NCBI RefSeq assembly: GCF_022024235.1
Contig: NZ_CP091800.1
Span: 610,001-674,000, forward strand
DNA from: Segatella baroniae B14
Lineage (GTDB): Bacteria; Bacteroidota; Bacteroidia; Bacteroidales; Bacteroidaceae
Direction: 5' to 3'
DNA length: 64,000 nt
The notes below the pieces were generated by a model. The model was not told the DNA's origin and searched no databases. It saw nothing but the letters and a program-made list of their open reading frames with translations. Within the stretch, counting starts at the first letter, position 1. Each line of letters opens with the position of its first letter. Positions 27,301 to 36,019 of the stretch are shown here, in pieces. The position numbers and the translations under genes are program-made.

Positions 27301-27345
27301 AAAGGTAAGAAGAGATATAAATAGGAATAATATATATCGTTTCAT
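24313..27345 (-). CDS. susC: SusC/RagA-family TonB-dependent outer-membrane transporter
   Basis: 1010 residues with a signal peptide ending SLHA-QN. An N-terminal carboxypeptidase-like beta-sandwich (VTGTVIGESDQEPIIGAYVK) is followed by a TonB-box-like NEVVVIGYG, the plug domain (VNGVQISNAGGPGASPRVII, ILITTKKG) and a 22-strand barrel ending in an aromatic F (LLGLNLNF). It imports oligosaccharides using TonB energy together with the SusD lid. Normal length and intact. Confidence 0.95.
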   Translation of the reverse strand: MKRYILFLFISLLTFSLHAQNIDVTGTVIGESDQEPIIGAYVKVKGSTAGAVTDLNGTYMLKGVSGKATLVISCVGYATQEIPVKDRHTLNITLKDEASDLNEVVVIGYGAVKKGDLTSSISAIKGDKLEHMSTGNVMNALQGQVNGVQISNAGGPGASPRVIIRGISTINGSDPLYVVDGMPVGTNINFLNQNDIESMQVLKDASASAIYGTRGSNGVILITTKKGAAGKTKFNASATWGFQTLSKPDIAGADEYRQVFNTRYTNDGHTSIFNETSDDGRSSLGNTDWWDETMRDVALQQNYNFGFSGGNDKYIYSASIGYYRQDSQYKTGNWQKLSARFSMEYNFNKIVKAGIDFTPRYENWDDTPSLLGAIMAMDPTTPVMNDEDKWVSNPYSNYARSHNNQEWNPVASMNRLDSGADEYALLATPFVQISPIKGLTFRTQFGVNARFRMTNSFVPEFFIDNLEQQNPSTVSSSHENWIDWNWTNTLSYMKTFNKKHNLNVMAGYTVERFQDYQLYGSRDDVPSSIEEMRYINAGTTNQQVSGVASYNSLVSYLGRLMYNYDERYYLTASVRVDGSSKFPSGSKYATFPSVSGAWRISGENFMKNQKVFDDLKLRLGWGKVGNQNISNDAYISSVGTTRYVFGTDATTTVGTAVNRIGNTQVRWETVEDFNIGVDMAFLKNRLKVTADWYTKKSHDMLMQKENLLVLGLPAWNGRMWENIGSMKATGWELGFNWQDQIKDFTYGASLNLSSVRNKAVNLNGNYIYTGSHNGDYIIRNEEGLPISQFYGYVVDGLFQNQTEVTSYTNEYGEAMQPNAQPGDFRYKDINLDGKIDENDKTYIGNPFPDLMVGFNLNAAYKGFDFQAQFYGTFGNDIYNLNKERYFGLNGSNVLAGTLHAAWHGEGTSYDIPRLSVDDPNGNYTKPSSYFVESGSYFRCKLLQIGYTLPKSVMGNVQLRVSLSAQNLFTITGYSGMDPETASMGSATEAGIDWTGYPNPRTILLGLNLNF

Positions 27346-27379
27346 ATGATTAATGATATTGATTAATGTTTATTGTCGA

Positions 27380-28840
27380 TTATTTCACCAAGGTAATCCG
27401 TGAACGTAAGAGGGCATAGTCGAACTCGAAGAGATATGTGCCATCTGTCTTTACGGTGACAGATTTCATGTTATCACCACCATTGAGCACGTTAGCCTCG
27501 TTCTCATCGCTACCATCAAAACGCCAGAATGGCTGTGGCCACCAACCCCACCAGTGTGTCTGTGAAATGGTAAACGAAAGGGTTGTTCCTGCCGTAAGCT
27601 TCATTTCGCGATAGAGTCGATATGGATTGGTCTTATCCTGATAGAGGATAAAGGCACCATTATTCTGATTCGTAGTCCAGTTGGCTGTACCTGGTAAACC
27701 TTCACCGGCGAGGCAGATTTGAGCAGGTTGGTCGCCTGAGTCATCTTTAAAGTTCACGGTAGTAGTACCATCAAGTGTCATCGCAGCAGTAGTAGGTGTC
27801 CACTTCTTCATATCCCATTCGCCCGTAACCGTATTCAAGGTAAACTCATAGTAGCCCGTCTCTTGGAGCTCTATTGGGTCGCCTGCACTCGGATCACTGG
27901 TTAGCAAGCCTGTATTAGGGTCTACACTGAAGCAAATAGGTTGGAAGTCTGTCTTCTGAGGGATAAAGCGAATCTTGGTACCAGCAGCCTTATTATAATA
28001 ATGTGCGCGGTACTGATAAGCCCCTGTGTGCTCAATTAACATCGGTACGCCATACAGGTCGGAACTCAAGTCTGCGGCATCGTCTACATCAGATAAGTAC
28101 ATTCTACTGAAATCTGGTAGTTCGCTGACTTTAACCACGCTTTGAGTGCTTGTTGTGTTTCCACCTTTATCACCAATAGTAATGGTCATGTTATACTCTG
28201 CTTCTGTGGCAGGCAGTTCGTATGCCTTCTGCAGCGTATAACTTGTTCCGGTTAGCGCGATGCTGTCGTTGACATGGACAGCAGGAATAGAAATTTTAAT
28301 GTAGCCGAGTTCCTTGTTGTCTGCTACGGTCGTGTTTAACGTTAGCTTCGGATTTTGAAGCAATACTGTAAGATTTGGAGACGGAGCAGTAGTAAATGTA
28401 GGAGCAGAGAAATCGCCTGCAGTGCTGACGTTTGCTGTTGTCGTGAACGTATGCCCCATTACATCTTCTACTGTAATTTGTATTGGGAAAGATTCGGTTC
28501 CTGTCCATGTTTTATCACCGTTATACCCATAGTTGAGGTGATATTCATGGAGTAGAGAGTCTGGATAATAGGTTAGGAAATCAATGGTCTTATCCAGATA
28601 AAGATCATCATTGACGAGTCGGATAGACTTTAATCCATCGGCATCCTTGGCGATACCTTCTATTGTGAAAGCACGTCCCGGTTCTGTGAGGATGGTCGAT
28701 TGACTCAGCAAGAGAGTCGGATCAGCATTGTCAACTGCTGTGAAGTTGTCAGAATCGCTACAGGATTGTAGTGTCATCGTGGCAACAGACATCATACTGA
28801 CGAGTGTTAATCCTTTTAGGTAGTTAGATATTCTTACCAT
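27380..28840 (-). CDS. SusE/SusF-like surface glycan-binding lipoprotein
   Basis: 486 residues. The lipoprotein signal ends in TLQSC (Cys near residue 27) followed by SDSDN, a surface-export-like acidic stretch. Several beta-sandwich segments follow, with a C-terminal pair that resembles the carbohydrate-binding modules of SusE/SusF (AQICLAGEGLPGTANWTTNQ, then WWGWWPQPFWRFDG and a final SRITLVK). It is unusual in being the first gene, upstream of susC. A role in holding glycan at the cell surface is inferred from context. It is the promoter-proximal gene of the locus. Confidence 0.75.
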   Translation of the reverse strand: MVRISNYLKGLTLVSMMSVATMTLQSCSDSDNFTAVDNADPTLLLSQSTILTEPGRAFTIEGIAKDADGLKSIRLVNDDLYLDKTIDFLTYYPDSLLHEYHLNYGYNGDKTWTGTESFPIQITVEDVMGHTFTTTANVSTAGDFSAPTFTTAPSPNLTVLLQNPKLTLNTTVADNKELGYIKISIPAVHVNDSIALTGTSYTLQKAYELPATEAEYNMTITIGDKGGNTTSTQSVVKVSELPDFSRMYLSDVDDAADLSSDLYGVPMLIEHTGAYQYRAHYYNKAAGTKIRFIPQKTDFQPICFSVDPNTGLLTSDPSAGDPIELQETGYYEFTLNTVTGEWDMKKWTPTTAAMTLDGTTTVNFKDDSGDQPAQICLAGEGLPGTANWTTNQNNGAFILYQDKTNPYRLYREMKLTAGTTLSFTISQTHWWGWWPQPFWRFDGSDENEANVLNGGDNMKSVTVKTDGTYLFEFDYALLRSRITLVK

Positions 28841-28893
28841 AATTTTAGGTTTTAGTTGTTCTTCTTGTTAGGTTTCTAATTTAAAAAGTATCA

Positions 28894-28924
28894 CAAATTT
28901 ACTTATTTATGTTTAATAAGACAA
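28894..28924 (-). promoter_or_regulatory. promoter of the polysaccharide utilisation locus
   Basis: On the minus strand there is TAAATTTG (28894-28901), an exact TAnnTTTG, with a TTG (28922-28924) 20 bases upstream. It lies about 55 bases before the SusE-like start and directly next to the inverted repeat that is the likely regulator site. Confidence 0.65.
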
Positions 28925-28928
28925 TAAT

Positions 28929-28971
28929 AAATCGTTCAAAAAGGGTATATATTTCGTTCATCGAACGATTT
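28929..28971. promoter_or_regulatory. candidate operator for the hybrid two-component regulator
   Basis: AAATCGTTC at 28929-28937 is perfectly inverted as GAACGATTT at 28963-28971, and an extra half-site makes a tight palindrome TCGTTC-ATC-GAACGA at 28954-28968. The three half-sites lie immediately upstream of the locus promoter, in the intergenic space shared with the divergent regulator gene. That is where AraC-type output domains of such regulators bind. Confidence 0.65.
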
Positions 28972-28981
28972 GTAGTCCTAT

Positions 28982-29016
28982 TTTGACTGAATTTCGTGTG
29001 TTTTTTTGTATCTTTG
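28982..29016 (+). promoter_or_regulatory. promoter of the hybrid two-component regulator gene
   Basis: TTTG (28982-28985) and TATCTTTG (29009-29016, exact TAnnTTTG) with 23 bases between, followed by the regulator ATG 30 bases on. The spacing is at the long end of the usual range. Confidence 0.55.
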
Positions 29017-29045
29017 CGCTTAATTAAGATCTATTGAGAATATAC

Positions 29046-32000
29046 ATGATAAAATACATACTAATACTGACCTCTTTTATATTGGACTTATGTTTTCTTC
29101 AAGCCCAAACCATTCAGGTGAAACAACTTGGACAAGAACATGGTTTGTCTAGCGACTTTGTGATGAGTATGGCTAAAGATAAACAGGGATTTATATGGGT
29201 CGCTACAGAGCAGGGGCTAAATCGCTTTAATGGTTCTCAGTTTATCTCGTTATATAAAAGAGGTACTCAATCTATCTCTGGTAACGATCTTAATTGTTTG
29301 CTCGATGATCCGAAAGAAAAGAAGATGTGGATAGGTACACAGCGTAACGGATTAGATGTTTACGATTATGAGAGCAATACTTTTCGCTATTATCTGCACG
29401 ATGCCAAGAATATTCATAGTATAGCTACCAATGATATCACGTCTTTGGCGCCTAGTCTGGATAGCAGTATCTGGATTACGACCTATTGGAATGGTATCGA
29501 TTATTATGACCGGCAGCATGATCGGTTTATTCATTATAATCAGAAAACGGTAAAAGGTTTGCATACCAACAGCAACTGGTGTGTTCTCGATGTGGGGGGT
29601 GGACTGATTTATGCAGGTCATGTGCGAGGTGGATTCAGTATTATCGATACCCATAATCGTACTGCTCATACTTTCCGGCATCAGGCGAATGATCCTTATT
29701 CCTTGTCGGGCGATGATGTACATTGTATTTTCCGTGATAAAATGGGGAACATCTGGATTGGAAGTGATGGTGGACTCGATTTATTTGATGCTGTGCATGC
29801 CCGATTTGTACATTATGGTAAAGGGGTGGTTGGTAATTATTGTATCTTCGATATCAAGCAGTTGAGTGATGGGAGACTGTGGATAGCTACCGAACTTAAT
29901 GGTGTGGTAATTCTTCATCTGCAGGCCATGTTAGGGGCAGGTATGCTATATCCACAATTTCAGTTTATTCGTGAGGGCGATTCCGATCATGATCTTTCGG
30001 GATCGAGTGTACGATGCATATTAGAAGATGACTATCATAATGTATGGTTGGGCTTATATGGTGGCGGCGTTAACTTTATCGCGCATCGTAAACCCTTATT
30101 TTCACAGATCCTTTATTCCCCTGTTAATCCGAAACAACATCTGTCTATCAAAGCGGTCATCGGTATGGCTTTCGACCGTCAGGGGCGTCTCGTTGTCGGA
30201 ACGGATGGCGATGGGGTTAACGTATTTGATAAGAATGGCTATCGTGTAGCTTGTGATATCGACTTGCCAGGCCGGTCTGTTCAGGTGATTCATCGGGATA
30301 GACAGGGTAACTTATGGTTGGGTTGCTTTAATGATAATCTCTATGTGCAAAGTGCTCATGGAGGTGGTTTGCGACGCATTTTTTCTGAATCACAGGATAT
30401 CCGGTGTATGTACGAACTGTCCGACAGGATGTTAGTGGGTACGAGCAATGGTCTTTTTGTGATTAAGAAAGCAAGCTATGAGGTCATCGCCAGGGCACAA
30501 CTCACCGAAAGTTTGATTCGAAGTATCGACAGAGATCGTCAGGGTAACTATTGGATAGGAACTTTCGGAGGCGGTGTCGTGATTTGTTCACCGCAGTTCA
30601 AGCAGCTTAAAAACCTTACACTGCAAGAAGGATTACCTTCTAATACGGTCAATGACGTGCATCTCGCTAAGAATGGACACATGTGGCTTGCTACCAGCAG
30701 TGGACTGGTGGAAGTTAGTCATCCTGAAAAACCGCAGTTTGTGGTGTACAGCCATAACAATGGTTATGCCGATAATAATGTGCGGGCACTGGCTGAGGAT
30801 AGTCGGGGGAATATCTGGATGAGTACGGTGAAGAGTATCAGCTGCAAATTGGCAGGTAGAAAGTCGTTGGTAAGTTACGATTATCGCGACCATATTACGA
30901 TGGGCAACTTTAATCCCTCTAGTGTGGCCATATCTCCAAAAGGGTTACTCTTCTTCGGTAGTACACAGGGGATAACCTATTTTGATCCAACGCGAGTATT
31001 GCGAAAAGAACAGGCCCCACAGGTTTATCTTACGTCGATGCATCTTGCAGGCTGTAATGGGGTCGCTGATAGTATCGTTCTATTGATGAATAAGAAGGCG
31101 GTAGATCTGAGGTATACTGACAATACTTTTACCGTAATCTTTAACAGCCTCAACTATGCCCTGCAAGGCGAAGTGGAGTATGCTTATCGCCTGAAAGGCT
31201 TATCGGATGACTGGACGACGATAGCAGATAATCGGGTTACTTTCCGCAATTTACCTTACGGCAATTATACCCTTGAGGTAAAATGCAGATTACATAATCA
31301 GGAGTGGTCTCGTCATCTCTCTTCGATAGATATATGTGTTAATCCTCCGTTCTGGCTCTCCTGGTGGGCTAAGATGATATACTTGGTTATTTTCGTCTTG
31401 GCTGTCTTCTATATCGTCTATTCCTATCGTAAGAAAATTCGTCTGGAATATCTGTTATCGGCCGAACAGCATAAGCATGAACAGGAACAGTTGCTCAATG
31501 AGGAGCGTATGCGCTTCTTTACCAATATTACGCACGAGTTGCGTACACCACTGACCTTAATTATCGGTCCTCTTTTAGATATGAGTAAGAGCATCGATAT
31601 TCCTATCAAGGAAAAACATCGCCTTCATATTATTCTCAATAGCGCCGAACGACTTCGTAAGCTGATTACCCAAATCCTGGAATTCAGAAAAACAGAAACG
31701 GATACGCGTGAACTCTCGGTAACAAAAGGTAATATCGTCGAGGCGGTAGAAAATATTACCCGGAAATATATAGAATTAAATCAGAACCATGAAGTCCAGA
31801 TACGGTTTGAAGCTCCTGAGTCTGATATCGAAGCCTATTTCGATAGAGATATGTTGGCTATCATCGTTGACAATCTGATGTCGAACGCCTTAAAATATAC
31901 GGAGCGTGGCTCTGTTATATCGCGTGTCGCGCGTCGTCGTGAGGGTAATCAGCATCTTATCGATATCATCGTAGCCGATACGGGGTATGGTATAGCAGAA

Positions 32001-33074
32001 AGTGCTCTGCCGCATATCTTTGAACGATTCTATCAGGAAAATGGTAAACATCAGGCTTCTGGTACGGGTATCGGTTTGTCGCTCGTCAAAAAACTCGATA
32101 CCTTGCATCAGGGTACTATTCGTGTGGAGAGTAGTGTGGAGAAGGGGAGTACCTTTACTGTAACACTTGACGAAAACAATATTTATCCTTCTGCCATTCA
32201 TGGTGTAGAACCCGCTGTTATGCTGGAGGATAAGACGAACAGCGACAGTTCTGCTGACACCGATAAGAAGCGTGACAAGGCAATCGAAACCGATGAAACC
32301 ATTCTGGTTATTGAGGATAATGCAGGTATCCGCCAATACATCGCCGACTCCCTCTCTGATCGTTTCACGGTGTATCAGGCTGCCGATGGGCGGGAAGGGT
32401 TGGCCAAGGCCCTCGATCTGATACCAACCATCGTTATCAGCGATATCATGATGCCTGCTATGGATGGCAATGAACTCTGCAAGGCGCTGAAGACAGATAT
32501 GCGTACCAGTCATATCCCTGTCATTCTTTTAACGGCCAAGGATAGTAATCAGGCGAAGGAAGAAGGGTATGAGGCAGGAGCTGACAGTTATATCACGAAG
32601 CCATTCAGCCGTTCGCTGCTTGTGACTCGTATCGATAATCTTATCGCCCAGCGCAAGCGTATTATTACATCATTTTCTTCGCAGTCGGTTGATAAGACAT
32701 CGTCCATGGATGAAAAGCATAAGATATTCATGGAATCCATGAATAAGAATGACCAGCAGTTCTTTGAGCGTTTTCATGCTTTAATCGATGAAAATATGAA
32801 GGGTACACTCGATATGGATTATCTTACCGGCAAACTCAATATGAGCATTTCGAGTATGTATCGTAAAATTAAAGCGCTTACGGGTATCGGTACTAATGAG
32901 TATATCCGGCATTACAAGATGCATTATGCTGAAAAACTCCTGCTCGAGAATAAATATACGATTAGTGAAATCGCTTACGAAGTGGGGTTCAGTAGTTTAC
33001 CTTATTTTAGAAAATGCTTTAAAGATGAGTTTGGCGTAAATCCTAGTGACTACTTAAAAAAGATAAAATCATGA
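29046..33074 (+). CDS. hybrid two-component system regulator (HTCS)
   Basis: 1342 residues from the ATG at 29046; a TTG lies 4 codons upstream. A signal sequence is followed by a periplasmic sensor of two beta-propellers made of regulator-propeller repeats (DKQGFIWVATEQGLNRFNG and similar), then a Y_Y_Y domain and a membrane helix at about 770-795. Next come a histidine kinase with phospho-acceptor H830 (THELRTP) and an ATPase domain (DNLMSNALKYTERG). A receiver with D1133 (IVISDIMMPAMDG) and an AraC DNA-binding domain close the protein. It senses oligosaccharide in the periplasm and activates the adjacent divergent locus. It overlaps the esterase gene by ATGA. All phosphorelay residues are present. 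Confidence 0.95.
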   Translation: MIKYILILTSFILDLCFLQAQTIQVKQLGQEHGLSSDFVMSMAKDKQGFIWVATEQGLNRFNGSQFISLYKRGTQSISGNDLNCLLDDPKEKKMWIGTQRNGLDVYDYESNTFRYYLHDAKNIHSIATNDITSLAPSLDSSIWITTYWNGIDYYDRQHDRFIHYNQKTVKGLHTNSNWCVLDVGGGLIYAGHVRGGFSIIDTHNRTAHTFRHQANDPYSLSGDDVHCIFRDKMGNIWIGSDGGLDLFDAVHARFVHYGKGVVGNYCIFDIKQLSDGRLWIATELNGVVILHLQAMLGAGMLYPQFQFIREGDSDHDLSGSSVRCILEDDYHNVWLGLYGGGVNFIAHRKPLFSQILYSPVNPKQHLSIKAVIGMAFDRQGRLVVGTDGDGVNVFDKNGYRVACDIDLPGRSVQVIHRDRQGNLWLGCFNDNLYVQSAHGGGLRRIFSESQDIRCMYELSDRMLVGTSNGLFVIKKASYEVIARAQLTESLIRSIDRDRQGNYWIGTFGGGVVICSPQFKQLKNLTLQEGLPSNTVNDVHLAKNGHMWLATSSGLVEVSHPEKPQFVVYSHNNGYADNNVRALAEDSRGNIWMSTVKSISCKLAGRKSLVSYDYRDHITMGNFNPSSVAISPKGLLFFGSTQGITYFDPTRVLRKEQAPQVYLTSMHLAGCNGVADSIVLLMNKKAVDLRYTDNTFTVIFNSLNYALQGEVEYAYRLKGLSDDWTTIADNRVTFRNLPYGNYTLEVKCRLHNQEWSRHLSSIDICVNPPFWLSWWAKMIYLVIFVLAVFYIVYSYRKKIRLEYLLSAEQHKHEQEQLLNEERMRFFTNITHELRTPLTLIIGPLLDMSKSIDIPIKEKHRLHIILNSAERLRKLITQILEFRKTETDTRELSVTKGNIVEAVENITRKYIELNQNHEVQIRFEAPESDIEAYFDRDMLAIIVDNLMSNALKYTERGSVISRVARRREGNQHLIDIIVADTGYGIAESALPHIFERFYQENGKHQASGTGIGLSLVKKLDTLHQGTIRVESSVEKGSTFTVTLDENNIYPSAIHGVEPAVMLEDKTNSDSSADTDKKRDKAIETDETILVIEDNAGIRQYIADSLSDRFTVYQAADGREGLAKALDLIPTIVISDIMMPAMDGNELCKALKTDMRTSHIPVILLTAKDSNQAKEEGYEAGADSYITKPFSRSLLVTRIDNLIAQRKRIITSFSSQSVDKTSSMDEKHKIFMESMNKNDQQFFERFHALIDENMKGTLDMDYLTGKLNMSISSMYRKIKALTGIGTNEYIRHYKMHYAEKLLLENKYTISEIAYEVGFSSLPYFRKCFKDEFGVNPSDYLKKIKS

Positions 33075-34219
33075 GAAAAAGTCTGTTGACCGTATGTCTC
33101 TTGAGTGCGGTTTGTCTTACTGTATATGCACAGAAGCGAGAAAAATATGAGTTCAAGCGTAATCTTCCCGTTTATGCCGAACAGTTAATCGCTGATTTAG
33201 ATTATCCTTTATCATGGGAAAATAGTGGTATCAAGAACTTTAATAAATGGCGAAAGAAAGCACGTCAAAAAGTGTTCGACTGTATGTTGATGCCTCCTCC
33301 TGCACCGTCTCATGGCTATGAGACGAAAGTGCTCTATGAAGAACAGCGTGATGGCTATAAGGCGAGAAAGATAGAGATTCGTTTATCTCGCTATTATACC
33401 GTGCCGGCTTATGTCTTAATACCTGATGGTAAGGGACCTTTTCCTGCTGTCAATGCCCTGCACGATCATGGGGCACACCTCTTTATCGGTAAGGAGAAGA
33501 TGATTCGCCCCTTGGCTTGTGAGACGGATGAAGTGAAGCGTGATGCCGAAGAATGGTCTGCGGGATATGGTGGTCAATTCTTAGGCGACTATCTTGCCAA
33601 GCATGGCTATGTTGTCTATTCTGCCGATGCACCGATGTGGGGAGAACGTGGACAGATGGAAGGTGCCCGTCGTGATAAATATGATATGATAGCCGGCAAC
33701 ATGATGATGTATGGTATCGATCTCTCTGCCTGGATGACGTATGATGATATCTCTGGTACAGAGTTTCTGGCTCAAATGCCGGAGGTAGATAGCAAGCGTA
33801 TAGGGTGTGTTGGATGGTCTATGGGAGGGTATCGTTCGTGGATGTTGGCTGCGTTGAGCGATCGTATTCAGGCGAGTGCCTCTGTCTGTTGGATGGTAAC
33901 GACCGACGAACAGATGAGTTTTAAGTATAAGCGTACAGAGAATGGTGGTTTTGCCAACTGTCTTCCTGGTTTACGTCGTTGGTTAGACTATCCTGATATA
34001 GCCAGCCTTGCTTGTCCGAAAGCCATGCTCTTGATTAACGGAGAAAAGGATAAACTCTTCCCTGTTCCTGGTGTAAAGAAAGCATTCGACAAGCTGCATG
34101 CGATATGGAAAAGTCAGCATGCCGAAGATAAACTGCAGACTGAACTATGGGATATTCCTCACAGTTGCGATAAGAAAGCACAACAGACGATACTTGAGTT
34201 TTTTCAGAAACACTTGTAA
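33071..34219 (+). CDS. secreted alpha/beta hydrolase (dienelactone hydrolase/acetyl esterase type)
   Basis: 382 residues with a signal peptide (1-20). The alpha/beta hydrolase core has the nucleophile S250 in VGWSMGGY, a likely acid at D327 (NGEKDKLF) and H364 (DIPHSCDKK). The oxyanion region is LHDHGAH. The size and the extended N-terminus resemble the Abhydrolase_7/acetyl-xylan-esterase-like group. Overlap with the regulator by 4 bases places it in the regulator transcript, so it is expressed constitutively at low level rather than with the enzymes. Removing acetyl or feruloyl groups from the imported glycan is the natural guess; not provable here. Confidence 0.8.
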   Translation: MRKSLLTVCLLSAVCLTVYAQKREKYEFKRNLPVYAEQLIADLDYPLSWENSGIKNFNKWRKKARQKVFDCMLMPPPAPSHGYETKVLYEEQRDGYKARKIEIRLSRYYTVPAYVLIPDGKGPFPAVNALHDHGAHLFIGKEKMIRPLACETDEVKRDAEEWSAGYGGQFLGDYLAKHGYVVYSADAPMWGERGQMEGARRDKYDMIAGNMMMYGIDLSAWMTYDDISGTEFLAQMPEVDSKRIGCVGWSMGGYRSWMLAALSDRIQASASVCWMVTTDEQMSFKYKRTENGGFANCLPGLRRWLDYPDIASLACPKAMLLINGEKDKLFPVPGVKKAFDKLHAIWKSQHAEDKLQTELWDIPHSCDKKAQQTILEFFQKHL

Positions 34220-34272
34220 ATGGCGTGTTTCAATCTGTCGTCTTCATCATGAAAATACGGATTAATCAAACG

Positions 34273-34308
34273 GAAAAGCCTGATGTATTATCATACACCA
34301 GGCTTTTC
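34273..34308. terminator. bidirectional terminator (copy 1)
   Basis: GAAAAGCCTG pairs with CAGGCTTTTC-type sequence around a TATTATCATACAC loop, followed by a T-rich run on the plus strand and preceded by A's. It ends the regulator-esterase transcript. The same hairpin recurs at 37613. Confidence 0.75.
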
Positions 34309-34461
34309 ATTTTTTCAAATAATCTGATAACCCAAATGTTTGCTGGCATCAAAAGTACCTTGTCCAAGAGTAGAAGCACAGTTGAATGCTTTCCATCGAC
34401 TTTCGAGGGTCTTGGTGCGTGCCAAATCTTCCCATCGATGACTTTCGCCTATCAGGTCACG
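34306..34461 (-). pseudogene. duplicated 3' end of the neighbouring susD, with internal deletion
   Basis: This stretch repeats the sequence that follows the terminator at 37613 and then, after AACCCAAATG, jumps to the coding part of the second susD (GTTTGCTGGCATCAAAAGTA onward, matching 37822 to about 37944). The 144 bases between are missing, and the junction lies in an AATG present at both ends. Similarity stops at TCACG. It is a relic of a tandem or target duplication enclosing the Rhs-linked island. Confidence 0.8.
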
Positions 34462-34618
34462 AATATGAAAGTTACCTATTGAGTACAAAAAAAAGTTAAA
34501 AAAATAAACAATGTTTCTAGTTTATATATAATTTTGTAAGAAAATTAATCACTTATTTTTTATATATCTGATTAAGTCGTATAACTTAATTCTATTATGG
34601 CCAAATGAATTATCATGA

Positions 34619-34783
34619 AAACAAAAAGATGGAAATATAAATTCTGGTAATCGTGGTGAATTTAAGGAGAGGTATAACGGCAAAGAATTTGACCGTTCGA
34701 ATGGTCTTGATACTTATGACTATTTAGCTCGCATGTATGACCCTTCATTGGGCAGATTCAAGAGGAAATATAATCATGAATGA
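34619..34783 (+). pseudogene. remnant of an Rhs-repeat core domain
   Basis: The frame open between stops reads ERYNGKEFDRSNGLDTYDYL, then ARMYDPSLGRFKRKYNHE. YNGKExD...GLxxYDYGARxYDPxLGRF is the signature of the conserved core that precedes the variable toxin tip of Rhs/YD-repeat proteins. Only this C-terminal end of the core is left, with about 50 residues in total and no toxin domain after it. It lies in AT-rich DNA directly before a set of small lipoprotein genes. Confidence 0.8.
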
Positions 34784-34788
34784 AACGA

Positions 34789-35202
34789 ATGCGTTATATT
34801 AGGAAAGGATCTCAGAAATCCAAAAAACAAATAATATATTTAATCATTACAGGGTTGTCTTTAATATCTTGCAGACAGTCCCTTTTTGAAGTAATTACCC
34901 ATAACAATGTTGGATATTGGTCACGATATGACAATGGAGTAATCACGGAGTATTCTAAAAGAGATTCTTCTGTCAAATTTCTTGATGATGATTGGACATA
35001 TCATACGCATGTACCACAACTATGGGGCCTTAAATTCAAAATAACGAACGATACAATGTTCTTTTATACTATTAGAAGAGGAAATATAATCATGGTTGAT
35101 ACAACACATATTGTTGGTTATAATAAGAACACTTTATTTATAAAAAACAAATTATCAGAAGATGTCATATGGCATCGTAGAATTAAAAAAAGACAACGAT
35201 GA
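34789..35202 (+). CDS. small lipoprotein, immunity-like (paralogue A1)
   Basis: 137 residues. A positively charged start (MRYIRKGSQKSKKQ), a short hydrophobic stretch and a lipobox-like LISC place the mature protein on a membrane. The body is beta-rich and charged (YWSRYDNGVITEYSKRDSSV, LKFKITNDTMFFYTIRRG) and has no known domain. A near-identical paralogue lies at 36686, and I used its start to choose ATG 34789. Position just after an Rhs core suggests protection against an Rhs toxin tip. That is inference; it may equally be an orphan lipoprotein. Confidence 0.65.
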   Translation: MRYIRKGSQKSKKQIIYLIITGLSLISCRQSLFEVITHNNVGYWSRYDNGVITEYSKRDSSVKFLDDDWTYHTHVPQLWGLKFKITNDTMFFYTIRRGNIIMVDTTHIVGYNKNTLFIKNKLSEDVIWHRRIKKRQR

Positions 35203-35305
35203 ACCCCGTCTTTTAATCTTATTACGGCTACCACGACTAAATGAAGCTTTGACCTATCATTACTAATGTCAAGGATCATTTTAATACACCTAAAATTTAC
35301 AAAAG

Positions 35306-35848
35306 ATGAAAAAAGTTTTATTTATATTTATTGGAATAGTAATAGGGGCAATTTGCACAACTTTTGTTTTCATGTTTAATTATAAGAAGGATATTTCTTG
35401 TGCAAATAGAACTTCTTTAATAGAAGATAGTTTAAAGCAACAAATTGTAAAATATGGTAATCATGATGCCTATTATGAATTATATGCATTGTGTTTTCCT
35501 GATGATGAATTATGTTTCCCAACCCAAAAGCATTATGATATTTTATTCTATGATTTGCTTATGGCAGAGAAATATGATGATATGTATGCATGTTATGAGG
35601 TTTATTATTTATTAGTCGGATATGAAGATAACATGTTCGCTAATAGTAAAAATACTGAGATAAAAGAATTGGCACTTTATTATCTTAGAAAAGGATCAGA
35701 TTTAGGCCATTATAATTGTGCAGATATAATATATAATCTTCTCAAAGATAATAAACTTCCTCGCCAAGATTGGAAACCAATGCAATATTATAAGGAAAGA
35801 GCTGATTCTTTGCGTTCTGTAATGCTGTCCCCAGAAAATCTAGAATAG
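35306..35848 (+). CDS. membrane-anchored small protein with Sel1/TPR-like helices (paralogue B1)
   Basis: 180 residues. The N-terminal membrane helix (VLFIFIGIVIGAICTTFVFM, residues ~4-24) is followed by a soluble helical domain containing a helix pair reminiscent of Sel1/TPR repeats (LALYYLRKGSDLGHYNCADI). No enzyme motif is seen. Its paralogue at 36020 differs at about ten positions clustered around residues 53-65 and 97-110, and the 25 bases before the ATG are identical. Likely an immunity-type protein of an Rhs or similar contact toxin; inference from context only. Confidence 0.65.
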   Translation: MKKVLFIFIGIVIGAICTTFVFMFNYKKDISCANRTSLIEDSLKQQIVKYGNHDAYYELYALCFPDDELCFPTQKHYDILFYDLLMAEKYDDMYACYEVYYLLVGYEDNMFANSKNTEIKELALYYLRKGSDLGHYNCADIIYNLLKDNKLPRQDWKPMQYYKERADSLRSVMLSPENLE

Positions 35849-35860
35849 ACTTCTAATTTG

Positions 35861-35998
35861 TTCACCGACCGTACCAGCCTTCGTGACATCGAGGCGACAC
35901 AGAAAGCGTTCTCTGCTAAGCTGTATCACTCTGGCCTGAAGTTTATTCCTAAGTACACACTTGCGTATATGGACGAGACAAAGGACTGGCCTATTTAA
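35861..35998 (+). repeat. direct repeat R (copy 1) with short coding remnant
   Basis: A 29-base sequence starting TTCACCGACCGTACCAGCC (35861-35889) recurs at 36581-36609 and 37193-37221. Read in frame it encodes LFTDRTSLRDIEATQKAFSA and then KLYHSGLKFIPKYTLAYMDE up to a stop at about 35998. It is a piece of a protein I do not recognise. The GC content is clearly higher than in the surrounding small genes. Confidence 0.7.
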
Positions 35999-36019
35999 TA
36001 CACCTAAAATTTACAAAAG

